DNA of 64,000 bases from Cyclina sinensis (lineage: Eukaryota; Mollusca; Bivalvia; Venerida; Veneridae), in contig JAAONU010000105.1 in assembly GCA_012932295.1 (NCBI GenBank), positions 182,138 to 246,137 on the forward strand, written 5' to 3'. The notes below the pieces were generated by a model that searched no databases, was not told the origin of the DNA, and saw only the letters and a list, made by a program, of their open reading frames with translations. A program made the position numbers and the translations under genes. Shown one piece after another: positions 13,801 to 24,300 of the stretch (the first letter of the stretch is position 1; every line of letters begins with the position of its first letter).

Positions 13801-14757
13801 AGGATGCACAGTGAAGGTAGAATATACTTACATTTTCTCCTTATTTGAATGGTTCATAAGAGTTATTTCTTTTAGATCATATTAGCTTTCAGTTTCTTTT
13901 AGAAATTGCCATACTTCCAAAAAAAGGCAAATAATGTCGTGCTGGTTACAAGTTTTCTGCAAATTCTCAGGTGGTATTTTAGGTTGCATGATGTTTTTAA
14001 ACAGGGAATGGTAATGCCTTATACCTGTACTTCAGACAAATAATCTCAAACAACTATAATATATTGATGTGTGCTTCACCATTTCAGGGTTACTCAAGGT
14101 CAGAGAAGTGGTATGCCCTTCTAGATCAAGGAACAAACTACTGCAACCTTCACAACCTTATAATTGGTAAGGTAACACACATCTGTTCAACTAACTGAAA
14201 GATTTTTTGATAAAGATATGAAAAATGTTAATTTTTGATGTGTACCAATGGCAGAAGGAAGTCAGTAACTGAAGTTTCAATTGTTTACAGATGCAACTAG
14301 AATTGTAGTATTGCAGTGATCACAAATACGAAAAGGCAGCGGGGGATAATGTAATATGCTCCATCTGTCCATTCGTCCTTCCGTCCCACATTTTCGTCCG
14401 GAGCATAACTCTAAAAGTATTTGAGGTATCAACTTGAAACTTCTTAGGTGGACAGATATCTATGAGGAGGAGTGCATTGCACAAGAGTGATAACTCTACC
14501 CTTCATAATTTTTTAGCTATTGCCCTTTGTTATTTTTCATGCTTAATTTTTGTTTGGACAATAGCTTTAGAACTTGAAAGACATTCTGCAGTTTAAGATT
14601 GAATAAAACTACTTAAAAATTTAACCTTGACTCTTGTAAGTTACAAGTTGTGAACAATTTTTTAGGTGCTGACCTCAACAGAGACCCAGCCTACAAGGAG
14701 ACAACCAGTGATTCTATTTGTACCCAGTACTCCAAGGCTAACTGTGATAAATACTAG
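10852..14757 (+). CDS. Small secreted eight-cysteine protein, 5 exons, 163 aa
   Basis: Exons are 10852-10946, 11631-11739, 13700-13816, 14088-14166 and 14666-14757. All junctions are GT-AG and the phases (2, 0, 0, 1) join into one open frame of 492 nt. The start has good context (AAAGATGGCG). Residues 1-19 (MASTLLLCLLCVFLSYCSA) form a signal peptide. The mature part has eight cysteines, suggesting four disulfides, one N-glycosylation sequon (NFS, at the exon 1/2 junction), and the words NGGEKCLYQ, WYALLDQGTNYCNLHNL and SICTQYSKANC. From memory this resembles a conserved family of uncharacterised secreted animal proteins; I know no function and assign none. Intron 2 (1,960 bp) carries a hairpin-ended mobile element. 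Nothing looks broken. A 41-bp tandem repeat begins at the stop codon, so it lies in the 3' UTR. Confidence 0.85.
12094..13293 (+). mobile_element. Hairpin-ended Helentron-like element with 145-bp tandem core (copy 1)
   Basis: The 5' end is a long hairpin: AGCTCACCTGTCAC, loop GTA, then GTGACAG-A-GTGAGCT. The 3' end has CAGGTGAGC (inverse of the 5' CTCACCTG), then the hairpin AGGGCCATCATGGCCCT, then CTTGTT. The core is a tandem array whose marker word CTAGGTCAC recurs near 12296, 12441, 12586, 12731, 12876 and 13021, exactly 145 bp apart, and again near 13168. It lies in intron 2 of the secreted-protein gene, in sense orientation. It encodes no protein. Confidence 0.7.
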
Positions 14758-14961
14758 ACTGTATACAGCACTCTTTGTTAACCACATTATGGCAAGAGAC
14801 TGTATACAGCACTCTTTGTTAACCACATTATGGCAAGAGACTGTATACAGCACTCTTTGTTAACCACATTATGGCAAGAGACTGTGTACAGCACTCTTTG
14901 TTAACCACATTATGGCAAGAGACTGTATACAGCACTCTTTGTTAACCACATTATGGCAAGA
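14757..14961 (+). repeat. Minisatellite, 41 bp x 5, starting at the stop codon
   Basis: Five near-perfect 41-bp copies (core TACAGCACTCTTTGTTAACC) run head to tail from the TAG stop of the secreted-protein gene. Only one difference is visible, in the fourth copy (GTGTACAGC for GTATACAGC). In the mature mRNA the array would form the start of the 3' UTR. Confidence 0.95.
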
Positions 14962-16670
14962 ACTATCAAAGGTTTTTATTCTTGGTGTTCAGTCTGCTCA
15001 AATCTAAAGACTGATTTTTCTTCACTGAATTTGTAAATTCTTAACCTGTATCTGATTTATGAATATACCACAGCATGGTATATACTATGCATTCTTGTTA
15101 AATGGGAGTTTATGACATGAACTACTATGGAAGTGCAGATGGTAGCTGAATTATATAGTGAATAGCAAGTGGATAGGAAATTGTAGCAGATTTCCACAAC
15201 CCTGTAGAATGATGTGGTCTGTCCATGCATAGAGGAGGTATACTGCTAAGTCACTTCTCAGCCTTTCTAAATGAATTTAAAAGTTTCATTCTCTGTTAAC
15301 TCGTTCTCAATATTTTGATTAATACTTATACATGTATATAGAAAGTATAAATGCTGTTGTGTCACTGCTAATGCAACTTACTATGTTCATAGTAGAACTA
15401 TTTTTATTACTATACTCCCCTGTTTGGCTTTAAAATGGCTTGTTATTTGCAAAGTCTGTCTTGAGATCTTTAACAATGACCTGTAAGATTTTAGGTATTT
15501 ATTCATGTTTATTTAGCAAGTTGAAATATACAGTTGGCCACTAAATGCATTACAATGCTTTTGAAACTAAGTAACTGATACAGATAGTACTACTTGTATG
15601 TGTTACAGTGTTTCTTAACATGCACAGGCTCAAGTTTTCATTGTAATATCTTGTATATTTTGTTCTTTCAATCCTTCAATTATTCTTCCTACACTGTTCA
15701 TTTTATTTGCATAGATCTGTTTTGTGTGTGATCTGATTTCTTCACTTGTTGTTATATATATATGTGATGACTAACATTGTGATGCAAACACGTTTATATT
15801 ATTATATTTATGTGTATTCAAAAGTAAATTTTTTTTGAATTTATCTTGCTTTCTCATTACATTCTGACAAAAGTTGTGCAATTTTATCGTATAAGGGAGT
15901 CAGACAAAGGTTTTGGTACATGTCCTTGGTAGACTGTTTATCCATGGGCACAGTACTTTTTCTTACTGAGCTGCAAGTTTCAGTGTCGATGGAAACCTTA
16001 TTAGACATAATACTATTAAACCAAGTTGAAATTCAGATTACTTTGGATTTTGATTTATTTATAGGCCTCACATAAGTATAAATTTAATGAAAATAAATGA
16101 TTTACTGCAAGAGATTTTTTTCTGATTTTCATTGTGGCTATTTACTTTTGCACTATGTTGTTGCATTTGTTGCTCAGTGATAATAAATATCATTTTGTAG
16201 ATTTCATCTTGTTTGTCTGTCAAATTTATCAGTGGGTTTAATAGTCAGGTGGTTTTACTCATTCCAACCTAAAACAATTTGAATTATGAGTGAAACCTAT
16301 TGTTATGCATCTGGACACAATCGATCGAATGTTACTATGGGCACCAGCTTATTACAAATCACCCATCAATGACCAGAGTTTTCTAACTACCACCATATCA
16401 AATAGTTCTATCGATTCAAACATTTAAAATAACATTTACCTACTTAAAAATTTAGTGATCATTTAGCAATATAGAAACTACCTAATTCAATGTCTTTCTA
16501 ACTACCGTGGTTGGAAAGAAAGTTGTTTCTCACTTACTTTTTTTTACAATTTTCGGTCTAATGTTCTATGTAGCGCAGTGATACAAAGTCATTGCTAATT
16601 TTAGAATATACGTGTTTATTTATCGTCGGTACCGGTTGCCCATATGACCGACGCCCCCTGCAGATATTAG
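14962..16670. other. Probable 3' UTR and intergenic sequence
   Basis: AT-rich and without exons. AATAAA hexamers occur near 16094 and 16183 and could serve as distal polyadenylation signals for the upstream gene, but the true 3' end cannot be fixed. Confidence 0.35.
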
Positions 16671-16676
16671 TTATTT

Positions 16677-16893
16677 TATGACGTGGGGATAGTGCAAGAT
16701 ACAGAAAGCATCCCGTTCAAGAGAAACCCCAGGTTCGTTTACATACTCAGTGTACAACACTGATATATGGGACCTGGATTTAACGTCTCATCCGAAAGAC
16801 AATTAGTAATGTTGGTGGAGGAGCAGGGTATCGATCTCCCGACCCCTGGGTTACCAGTCTAGTGCGTTACCACTGGACCAATGATCCGATACA
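16677..16893 (-). repeat. tRNA-derived SINE, minus strand
   Basis: Read on the minus strand, it starts with an A-box-like GGTCCAGTGGTAACGCACTA and a B-box-like GGAGATCGATACCC. A body with CGGATGAGACGTTAAATCC follows, and the tail contains GGGATGCTTTCTGTATCTTG followed by CACTA. That tail (about 16680-16735) matches the unit of the minisatellite at 18689-20490. It is a single-copy tail here, so this element shows the pre-expansion state. Confidence 0.7.
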
Positions 16894-16899
16894 GAATAT

Positions 16900-18540
16900 A
16901 CGTTATTCATCGTGTGCTAGCCTGCTCATGTGTGTTCCGGTCTGACCTGGCCTAGTTACAGAACGATTCAGTTTGATTAGAAAGGAAAACGCGTTACAGT
17001 TTAATATTTTGGATGTAGAGAGCAGCGACTTTTTTGTCAGAATTATTGATTTATCCGGTTACACTTACATTATAGTGTTTTTTTATTTACCGGTTTAGAC
17101 TTTAATCTTTAGAGCAGACTTAAAAAACGTGGCCGAGTTTGCAAAAACGAGATAACACATCCGGCACGAGAAACTTTAAAAAATGTGGATTCAAAGACAA
17201 TCGATCCATCAGTTCATGTAAACTTTGATTTGAATAACTGAGCATTTTGTTATAGACCTCATACCCAGCTTGCCACATCTTAGGACATAAAAAATACATA
17301 TCAAAAACTTTAGAATAACCATGAAAAAATTGTAAGGGTTTTATAGTGCATCAGAGCAATATATAAAGTGAGCTGTTTGGATCATCTACCGTCCCTCATC
17401 CATATTATTATTATAACTATTGCATTAATCAATTTCTGATTCTCTGAAACCACATCATGGCCTGTTTCAACCAAACTGTTCTGACTGTTCTTTTAGAATA
17501 CCCCTCTGCAGAATTCTGGTTTCACGTTTGAGACCTTTTACAAAAGAACTCCATCTGCTAACATTGTATTATTAAAATGTTTGATCTCCAGGAAGTTTTG
17601 TACTAAGGAAATAGATTTTAAGTTTTAGTGATAACACTGTTGCAAGTTCAGATGCGTAGTAATTTAACCATGAAGCCATAGGCCTGAGTGATTAAATTAT
17701 TACACATCTGGACGAGAAACCGTGATATAAAGGTAAAGATTTCTTATTTCACGTGGGTAGTCAACGGAAGTCCCCGCCTGGTGTGGATGGAACAATTTTT
17801 TTTCCAGAAAAGCCCACGGTGCGTGTATTTTACCTCCCCGATCCCAAGTCTAGGCCAATACTACTGGAAACAGTACACGGTTAGGTTTTCACCGAAATCA
17901 GTCGGTAACCCAGTCGCTTCCCGGATTTAGTCGACGGCAGATTACGAAAACTATAAAATCTATATTTATTCTAATACGAATGTATTTTAGTAGTTGTATT
18001 TAGCGTGATATAACGGATAGGATATATCACGGTCAATTCCTTCTTTGTTTAGTAAAATTTTGTTATTTCAAGTGCAAGTGCAACAAATGCAATAGGATAG
18101 AACACGTTAATTTTCTTTTTAACCATGTGCCAATCGTGCCGGTAAAAGCGAAATTCCTGATTATTACATGTATTGATGCAGTCATAAGCTGGAAGAATGT
18201 TTAAGTCAGCTGAGATTAAGTAAAATGAATCATTTCACCGGTTAACCTCACTATTTCATGACCTAATGAGAACCGATTTTACAGGCTGCTATTTTATGTT
18301 TGATCTTTTGTGAAAGGTTGAACAGCTAAAAATCAGACCTATAAAAGCGGTTCAACTCTTAAAGCATAATGAATTAAGCCATGCGGCGGTGTTTGCAACC
18401 TTTTGTTTGCTTTCGCTTTACGTATATTCTCATTGAATGGTTTTCTGTTTTGATATTTATTTAACGTTTGCTAAACACACTGGTTTACTGCAACCGTTGA
18501 AAAAAAATCTGTTTCTGTAACTGTTTTTGAAAACTTGCTA
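16900..18540. other. Non-coding stretch
   Basis: No supported gene. An 80-codon open frame at 17688-17930 has no recognisable domain, signal or splice context. Confidence 0.4.
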
Positions 18541-18545
18541 CCTGT

Positions 18546-18688
18546 CAGGGGCGGTTCAGTGGTCCGGTGGTAGCTCGCTGGACTGGTACTCAAGGGATCA
18601 CGAGTTCGGCCCTACCTCCTCACATCTAATTGTTTTTCGGATGAGGCATTAAACTGAGGTCCTGTTTATCGGTGCTGAGCATGTAAAA
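18546..18688 (+). repeat. tRNA-derived SINE head and body at the edge of the minisatellite
   Basis: It contains A-box-like CCGGTGGTAGCTCGCTGG, B-box-like CACGAGTTCGGCCC and the body CGGATGAGGCATTAAACTG. These align in order with the SINE at 16677-16893 (minus strand). Where that copy has a single 3' tail, this one runs straight into about 40 tandem copies of the tail. Confidence 0.7.
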
Positions 18689-20490
18689 GAACCAAGAGTG
18701 TCTCTGGAATGGGATGCTTTCTGTAGCTTGTACTAAACAAGAGTGTCTCTAGAATGGGATGCTTTCTGTATCTTGCACTAACCAAGAGTGTCTCTGGAAT
18801 GGGATGCTTTCTGTATCTTGCACTAAGCAAGAGTGTCTCTTGAATGGGATGATTCTGATTCTGTATCTTGCACTAACCAAGAGTGTCTCTGGAATGGGAT
18901 GCTTTCTGTATCTTGCACTAACCAAGAGTGTCTCTGGATGGGATGCTTTCTGTATCTTGCACTAACCAAGAGTGTCTCTGGAATGGGATGCTTTCTGTAT
19001 CTTGCACTAACCAAGAGTGTCTCTGGATGGGATGCTTTCTGTATCTTGCACTAACCAAGAGTGTCTCTGGAATGGGATGCTTTCTGTATCTTGCACTAAC
19101 CAAGAGTGTCTCTGAAATGGGATGCTTTCTGTATCTTGCACTAACCAAGAGTGTCTCTGGATGGGATGCTTTCTGTATCTTGCACTAACCAAGAGTGTCC
19201 CTGGAATGGGATGCTTTCTGTATCTTGCACTAACCAAGAGTGTCTCTGGATGGGATGCTTTCTGTATCTTGCACTAACCAAGAGTGTCTCTGGAATGGGA
19301 TGCTTTCTGTATCTTGCACTAACCAAGAGTGTCTCTGGATGGGATGCTTTCTGTATCTTGCACTAACCAAGAGTGTCTCTGGAATGGGATGCTTTCTGTA
19401 TCTTGCACTAAGCAAGAGTGTCTCTGGATGGGATGCTTTCTGTATCTTGCACTAACCAAGAGTGTCTCTGGAATGGGATGCTTTCTGTATCTTGCACTAA
19501 CCAAGAGTGTCTCTGGATGGGATGCTTTCTGTATCTTGCACTAAACAAGAGTGTCTCTGGAATGGGATGCTTTCTGTATCTTACACTAAGCAAGAGTGTC
19601 TCTTGAATGGGATGATTCTGATTCTGTATCTTGCACTAACCAAGAGTGTCTCTGGAATGGGATGCTTTCTGTATCTTGCACTAACCAAGAGTGTCTCTGG
19701 ATGGGATGCTTTCTGTATCTTGCACTAACCAAGAGTGTCTCTGGAATGGGATGCTTTCTGTATCTTGCACTAACCAAGAGTGTCTCTGGATGGGATGCTT
19801 TCTGTATCTTGCACTAACCAAGAGTGTCTCTGGAATGGGATGCTTTCTGTATCTTGCACTAACCAAGAGTGTCTCTGGAATGGGATGCTTTCTGTATCTT
19901 GCACTAACCAAGAGTGTCTCTGGATGGGATGCTTTCTGTATCTTGCACTAACCAAGAGTGTCTCTGGAATGGGATGCTTTCTGTATCTTGCACTAACCAA
20001 GAGTGTCTCTGGATGGGATGCTTTCTGTATCTTGCACTAACCAAGAGTGTCTCTGGAATGGGATGCTTTCTGTATCTTGCACTAACCAAGAGTGTCTCTG
20101 GATGGGATGCTTTCTGTATCTTGCACTAAGCAAGAGTGTCTCTGGAATGGGATGCTTTCTGTATCTTGCACTAACCAAGAGTGTCTCTGGATGGGATGCT
20201 TTCTGTATCTTGCACTAAACAAGAGTGTCTCTGGAATGGGATGCTTTCTGTATCTTGCACTAACCAAGAGTGTCTCTTGAATGGGATGATTCTGATTCTG
20301 TATCTTGCACTAACCAAGAGTGTCTCTGGAATGGGATGCTTTCTGTATCTTGCACTAACCAAGAGTGTCTCTGGATGGGATGCTTTCTGTATCTTGCACT
20401 AACCAAGAGTGTCTCTGGAATGGGATGCTTTCTGTATCTTGCACTAAGCAAGAGTGTCTCTTGAATAGGATGATTCTGTATCTTGCACGA
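18689..20490 (+). repeat. Minisatellite of about 40 x 44/45 bp, derived from a SINE tail
   Basis: The unit contains AAGAGTGTCTCTGGAATGGG, ATGCTTTCTGTATCTTGCAC and TAACC. Most copies alternate between 45 bp (GGAATGGG) and 44 bp (GGATGGG), giving an 89-bp dimer. Rarer variants carry TTGAATGGGATGATTCTGAT (6 bp longer) near 18840, 19603 and 20277. The 44/45 alternation keeps many frames open on both strands; these open frames are repeat artefacts, not genes. Confidence 0.95.
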
Positions 20491-20751
20491 AAAGAAAGTT
20501 ACAGCAACTACCTAAAATAACTAACCGCTGCAGTCGGCATCGAAAATATGGGAAACCGGCGCGGAGAATAAATAAACTCAAACAGGAAAATAAATAAATC
20601 TTTCAGGCTATTAATGATTTTATGGCCTTTATCTTCAAAACATTCACGAGATCGTGAGCGCAGGATGAAAGCTATCACAATCTAAAATCGTTTGTTGAAA
20701 TCCTGTCATTCTACGTCTGTTAATTGTAAATACATTTTCCTGGATCATTGA

Positions 20752-20872
20752 TTAGACCCAATTTAAATATTGACGGGATTCAGACCTGTTATCTAGGTTC
20801 GAACTCCCCTTCCCTAGATTACAAGTCCCGTACCTTACCACTTGGCTTATCAGATACCGTATATAAGGAACA
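20752..20872 (-). repeat. tRNA-like SINE fragment, minus strand
   Basis: The minus strand has an A-box-like AAGCCAAGTGGTAAGGTACG and a B-box-like GGAGTTCGAACCTAG about 30 nt later, then a short 3' extension. There is no well-paired acceptor stem, so this looks like a SINE head rather than a functional tRNA gene. Confidence 0.45.
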
Positions 20873-20879
20873 AAAGAAG

Positions 20880-21333
20880 CCTGTGGACTTAGGTAAACTT
20901 CATTGTTTCGATTAACAGGTTTTATTATGAATTTTGAGAACACCTTTACTTCTGTTATGGATAACAATTCTTTAGCCCCTTTCAATACAAACAACTGTAT
21001 CTACTTTATTTAAATGTGTAGTTATAAATATGTTGTAATGACCCATCTCACTGCGTTGAATTATTTTTTTGTTCTATTACGTTTCATTCGACGGCTCAAT
21101 ATAATAAAATATTTTGATGGGCAATATCCTTGAATTCAGCAAATTGTATTTCTATTTTTACAAGCATGGTCCTGCGGAAATGAAATGTTTGAAGGAATAA
21201 GACGTGTTGAATACAGTAGTCGTTTGTTATACAAAGAAGGCTAAAATGTGACCTTTATTCCTTTGTTGGCCCAGTGCAAATAGACGATTTCTACTCGATG
21301 TATACAATTGTATAAATCTATAATCGGCTCAGA
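20880..21333. other. Upstream region of the sulfotransferase gene
   Basis: AT-rich, no exon. The promoter probably lies here, but I see no unambiguous core element. Confidence 0.3.
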
Positions 21334-24300
21334 ATGGTTTTTGAATGGACGTCTAGTGTATGTGTAACTGAATTTAAACTGAAACTATTTAACGATACTT
21401 TTAAAATAATGAAAACTTGGCTGAAAAAATTAAAAACATTATGGTTCGTTTTGATTGGTCTTATATTAATAACGACAACAATTTTCAGCGGAAATATAAA
21501 TAAACTTGGACCAGTATTATCTAGTAAGTATCTTATTTATCTATTATATTGTTTAGTTTCTTTTTACTAAGACAATTTCAGGTTGGATTTTATATATAGG
21601 TATCTATAGTGAATATGAAATGTAATTTAAAATAGAAATTACTGCAAGTGATAAAAAAGCGCCCCCTCCCCCAAAGTTAATAAATAGTTCGACTAGGTAA
21701 ACATATATTAATTGTAAGACATTTTCATATCATGAGCTTACTAAAATTCTTAAGTTAATGCAATGAAATTGCGTGAAACTATTGATCTCAAAAAAAATCA
21801 AAAGGAAACAACAAATATATTCGTTTAAAATTAAATTCAAAGAAAACAGAGAAACTTTGATTTTTTTAAACTAAAAGTACCTTAAACTTAAATGGCCCAG
21901 TTCCGTCCTCATACCAACCTGTAAAAAAAACCAAACTTTCTTTTAGCTGTAGCTTACAATAAAACCCTTGCACTCTGAATAGGAGCACTCTTGTCATTCT
22001 ATTTTTTTCTTTTATTTTCTTAAGAAAACAACGAAATAGAACAGAACAAAGAATTTATGTTGACTGATAATATACTGTATATCTATTTTATCGCCTCATT
22101 CGCTATAAAATGAAAAGTGATTGATAATAGGAAGAACAAGAAGAACATAATTATGTTCAATTTCTTTCTTATAGGTGTAGATGCTTAGAAAGTGTCCCTT
22201 TTCGAATTCTACCCCAAAACAGTACAACAACAATTCTCTATATAAAGACTGATATGTTATATCTATAATTCTTGAGCGACTCTTTGTTGATAATTAATTA
22301 ATTCAATCAATTCAATCTTCCTTTGCCTCCCCGTGATGACATAAAATTTCATTCGGACCTAAGCATTATTAGCGCGTCTCATATAGCGGGACTTGGTATG
22401 AAAATAATATTCCTATTGAAAGAACTAGAATTAATATTTTAACAATATACATGTACAATCTTACGGTATACATTAGTTACATATTACTGAATCTCGACAT
22501 ATTTCGTTAATGCTTAATGCATACAAGTTGATAAGTTTAAAGGGGCTGTGCTCCAGATGACACAAAAAAGAAAGTTTTCTTGTATTATAAATTTCTTGTG
22601 ATATTTATGATTAATGCTTAAAAACTGACTAACTGACAAAAAATTAGTCAGGTAATCACATTATAAATTGATTTTTTCCTTTCATAGTGCTATACCGTAA
22701 CGCGACGATACTATATTGTATAAGATTTAAAGTAAACTATAGTTATTTCACATGTGGCGATAGTGGTCACAGTTAAAGCGTTGTTAATATTTTGTTAACA
22801 TCAGGGTCCAGAGTTCAAATCCGGCTGAAGCGAATATATTTTTTTCGTTCTATTTTGACTTTTATAATCAGTTTTGAAGTAAAATATCATGTTGTTATAA
22901 TCTCACGGCATCTAGATATTTAATTTAAGTAAAAAAATCTTTTATATCAAATCTGGAGTTCAGCCTCTTTAAAATCGTTCTAACTTTTGTCTCTTTTTAT
23001 CATCTTTGCAGGAGCTGAAACATTGAAAATATCAGCAGCAACTGAAAGTAGAAAGGTGTCATCACCCGGCAAAGGTCTACTACTATTTGCCTACATGCGC
23101 AGCGGATCAACTGTGACCGGGTATCTACTACGGGACTCTCCGGGAGTTTTCTACATGTTCGAGCCTCTCAGCCCTCTAGCACCGTACGAGTATTTCACTG
23201 ACACATCATTCTGTCGCATGAGTGACGAAAGGTGCAGGTGCGTGTAATAATATAGTATTGTTGTTGTATGTATGTTGCGTTCTTTACACGGCCAGCCGTG
23301 AAAAAAAACATTTGCACTTAATCGCTTTATGCGTCATTAAACACAGATCTTGTAAGATCATGTCATAAACAAAATATATCACTCTTTCTTATTGCTTAAG
23401 TCTGTCCGAAATATTTCAAATTGTAAATGGTCCTTTAATTGTGTAAAGTTATTCAAAAGAAAATAGATGACAAAATTTCCGTAAGTATGTTTGCACACAC
23501 GAAATAAATTGAATCTTTAGTGCTTAGTTGTATGTAACAAGTAAAACTACATTGCCATATTATAAATAAAATGCACGCATTGGGTTTACTTAAGAGTAAA
23601 TAAAGATTTTTTTCTTCATTCATTTTCTTGTAAGCTTACATCCTCAAATGGGATGTTATGGAATGTTATTTCGGTAAAAATTACGCAATGCCTGCTTACT
23701 GCTACAATATACTCATTGACACTGTCATTGTGCTTACCGGTATAGTAAGGTATATATGCATGCTGGCACCTTCACCACGCTTGTTGACAATAATATTCTT
23801 GCTGGAAATTACAACTTGTATACTGTTTAGAACCTGATGTCTATATCATAATTTAATTTGCCTGAATGACATTGCAATGTGTGATGAATAATACTTCAAT
23901 ATTGCTCTGTTGCAATGCTCCCAGAACAAAAGGTACGATATGACTACACAGTTTGAAAGATGTAATCAGCCACTAAGCAAGTTGGAAGCACAGGAGCTTG
24001 AAATTGAGTTTTTAGTCCTTCAAGATTCAACATTTATTTGTGGCTTCTAGTCTGTATATGAAAACACCTTGTGTTTTTATATACAGAAAAAGGAGCAAGA
24101 TTAACAGTTTCGACTCTTGAATGACTAAACATACAATTTCAAGCTCCTGTGTTGGAAGTAAGCATCATGTCAATTGCAAAACTGCACGTCACATTTTGAT
24201 ACCAGGGGCCGCGGGTTTACAAAAGATAACAGAAATCTCCGGCCTATGACGGAATTTAATTAGCTGTTGTCTACAAACTCCACAACGGTTACTTCCCTTT

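Noticed and set aside
14326..14520. Another hairpin-ended element
   Set aside because: GGCAGCGGGGGATAATG and a GTCC-rich tract resemble the end of such elements, but no partner end or array follows. At most it is a fragment in intron 4 of the secreted-protein gene.
18759..20464. Dozens of overlapping 60-86-codon open frames on both strands
   Set aside because: They are frame echoes of the 44/45-bp minisatellite and all encode the same few repeat peptides.
18689..20490. CRISPR-like array
   Set aside because: The units abut with no unique spacers and the context is eukaryotic.
20752..20872. Functional tRNA gene
   Set aside because: A- and B-box-like words are present, but no closed acceptor stem or clean cloverleaf could be drawn; a SINE head fits better. 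The same reasoning applies at 16677-16893 and 18546-18688.
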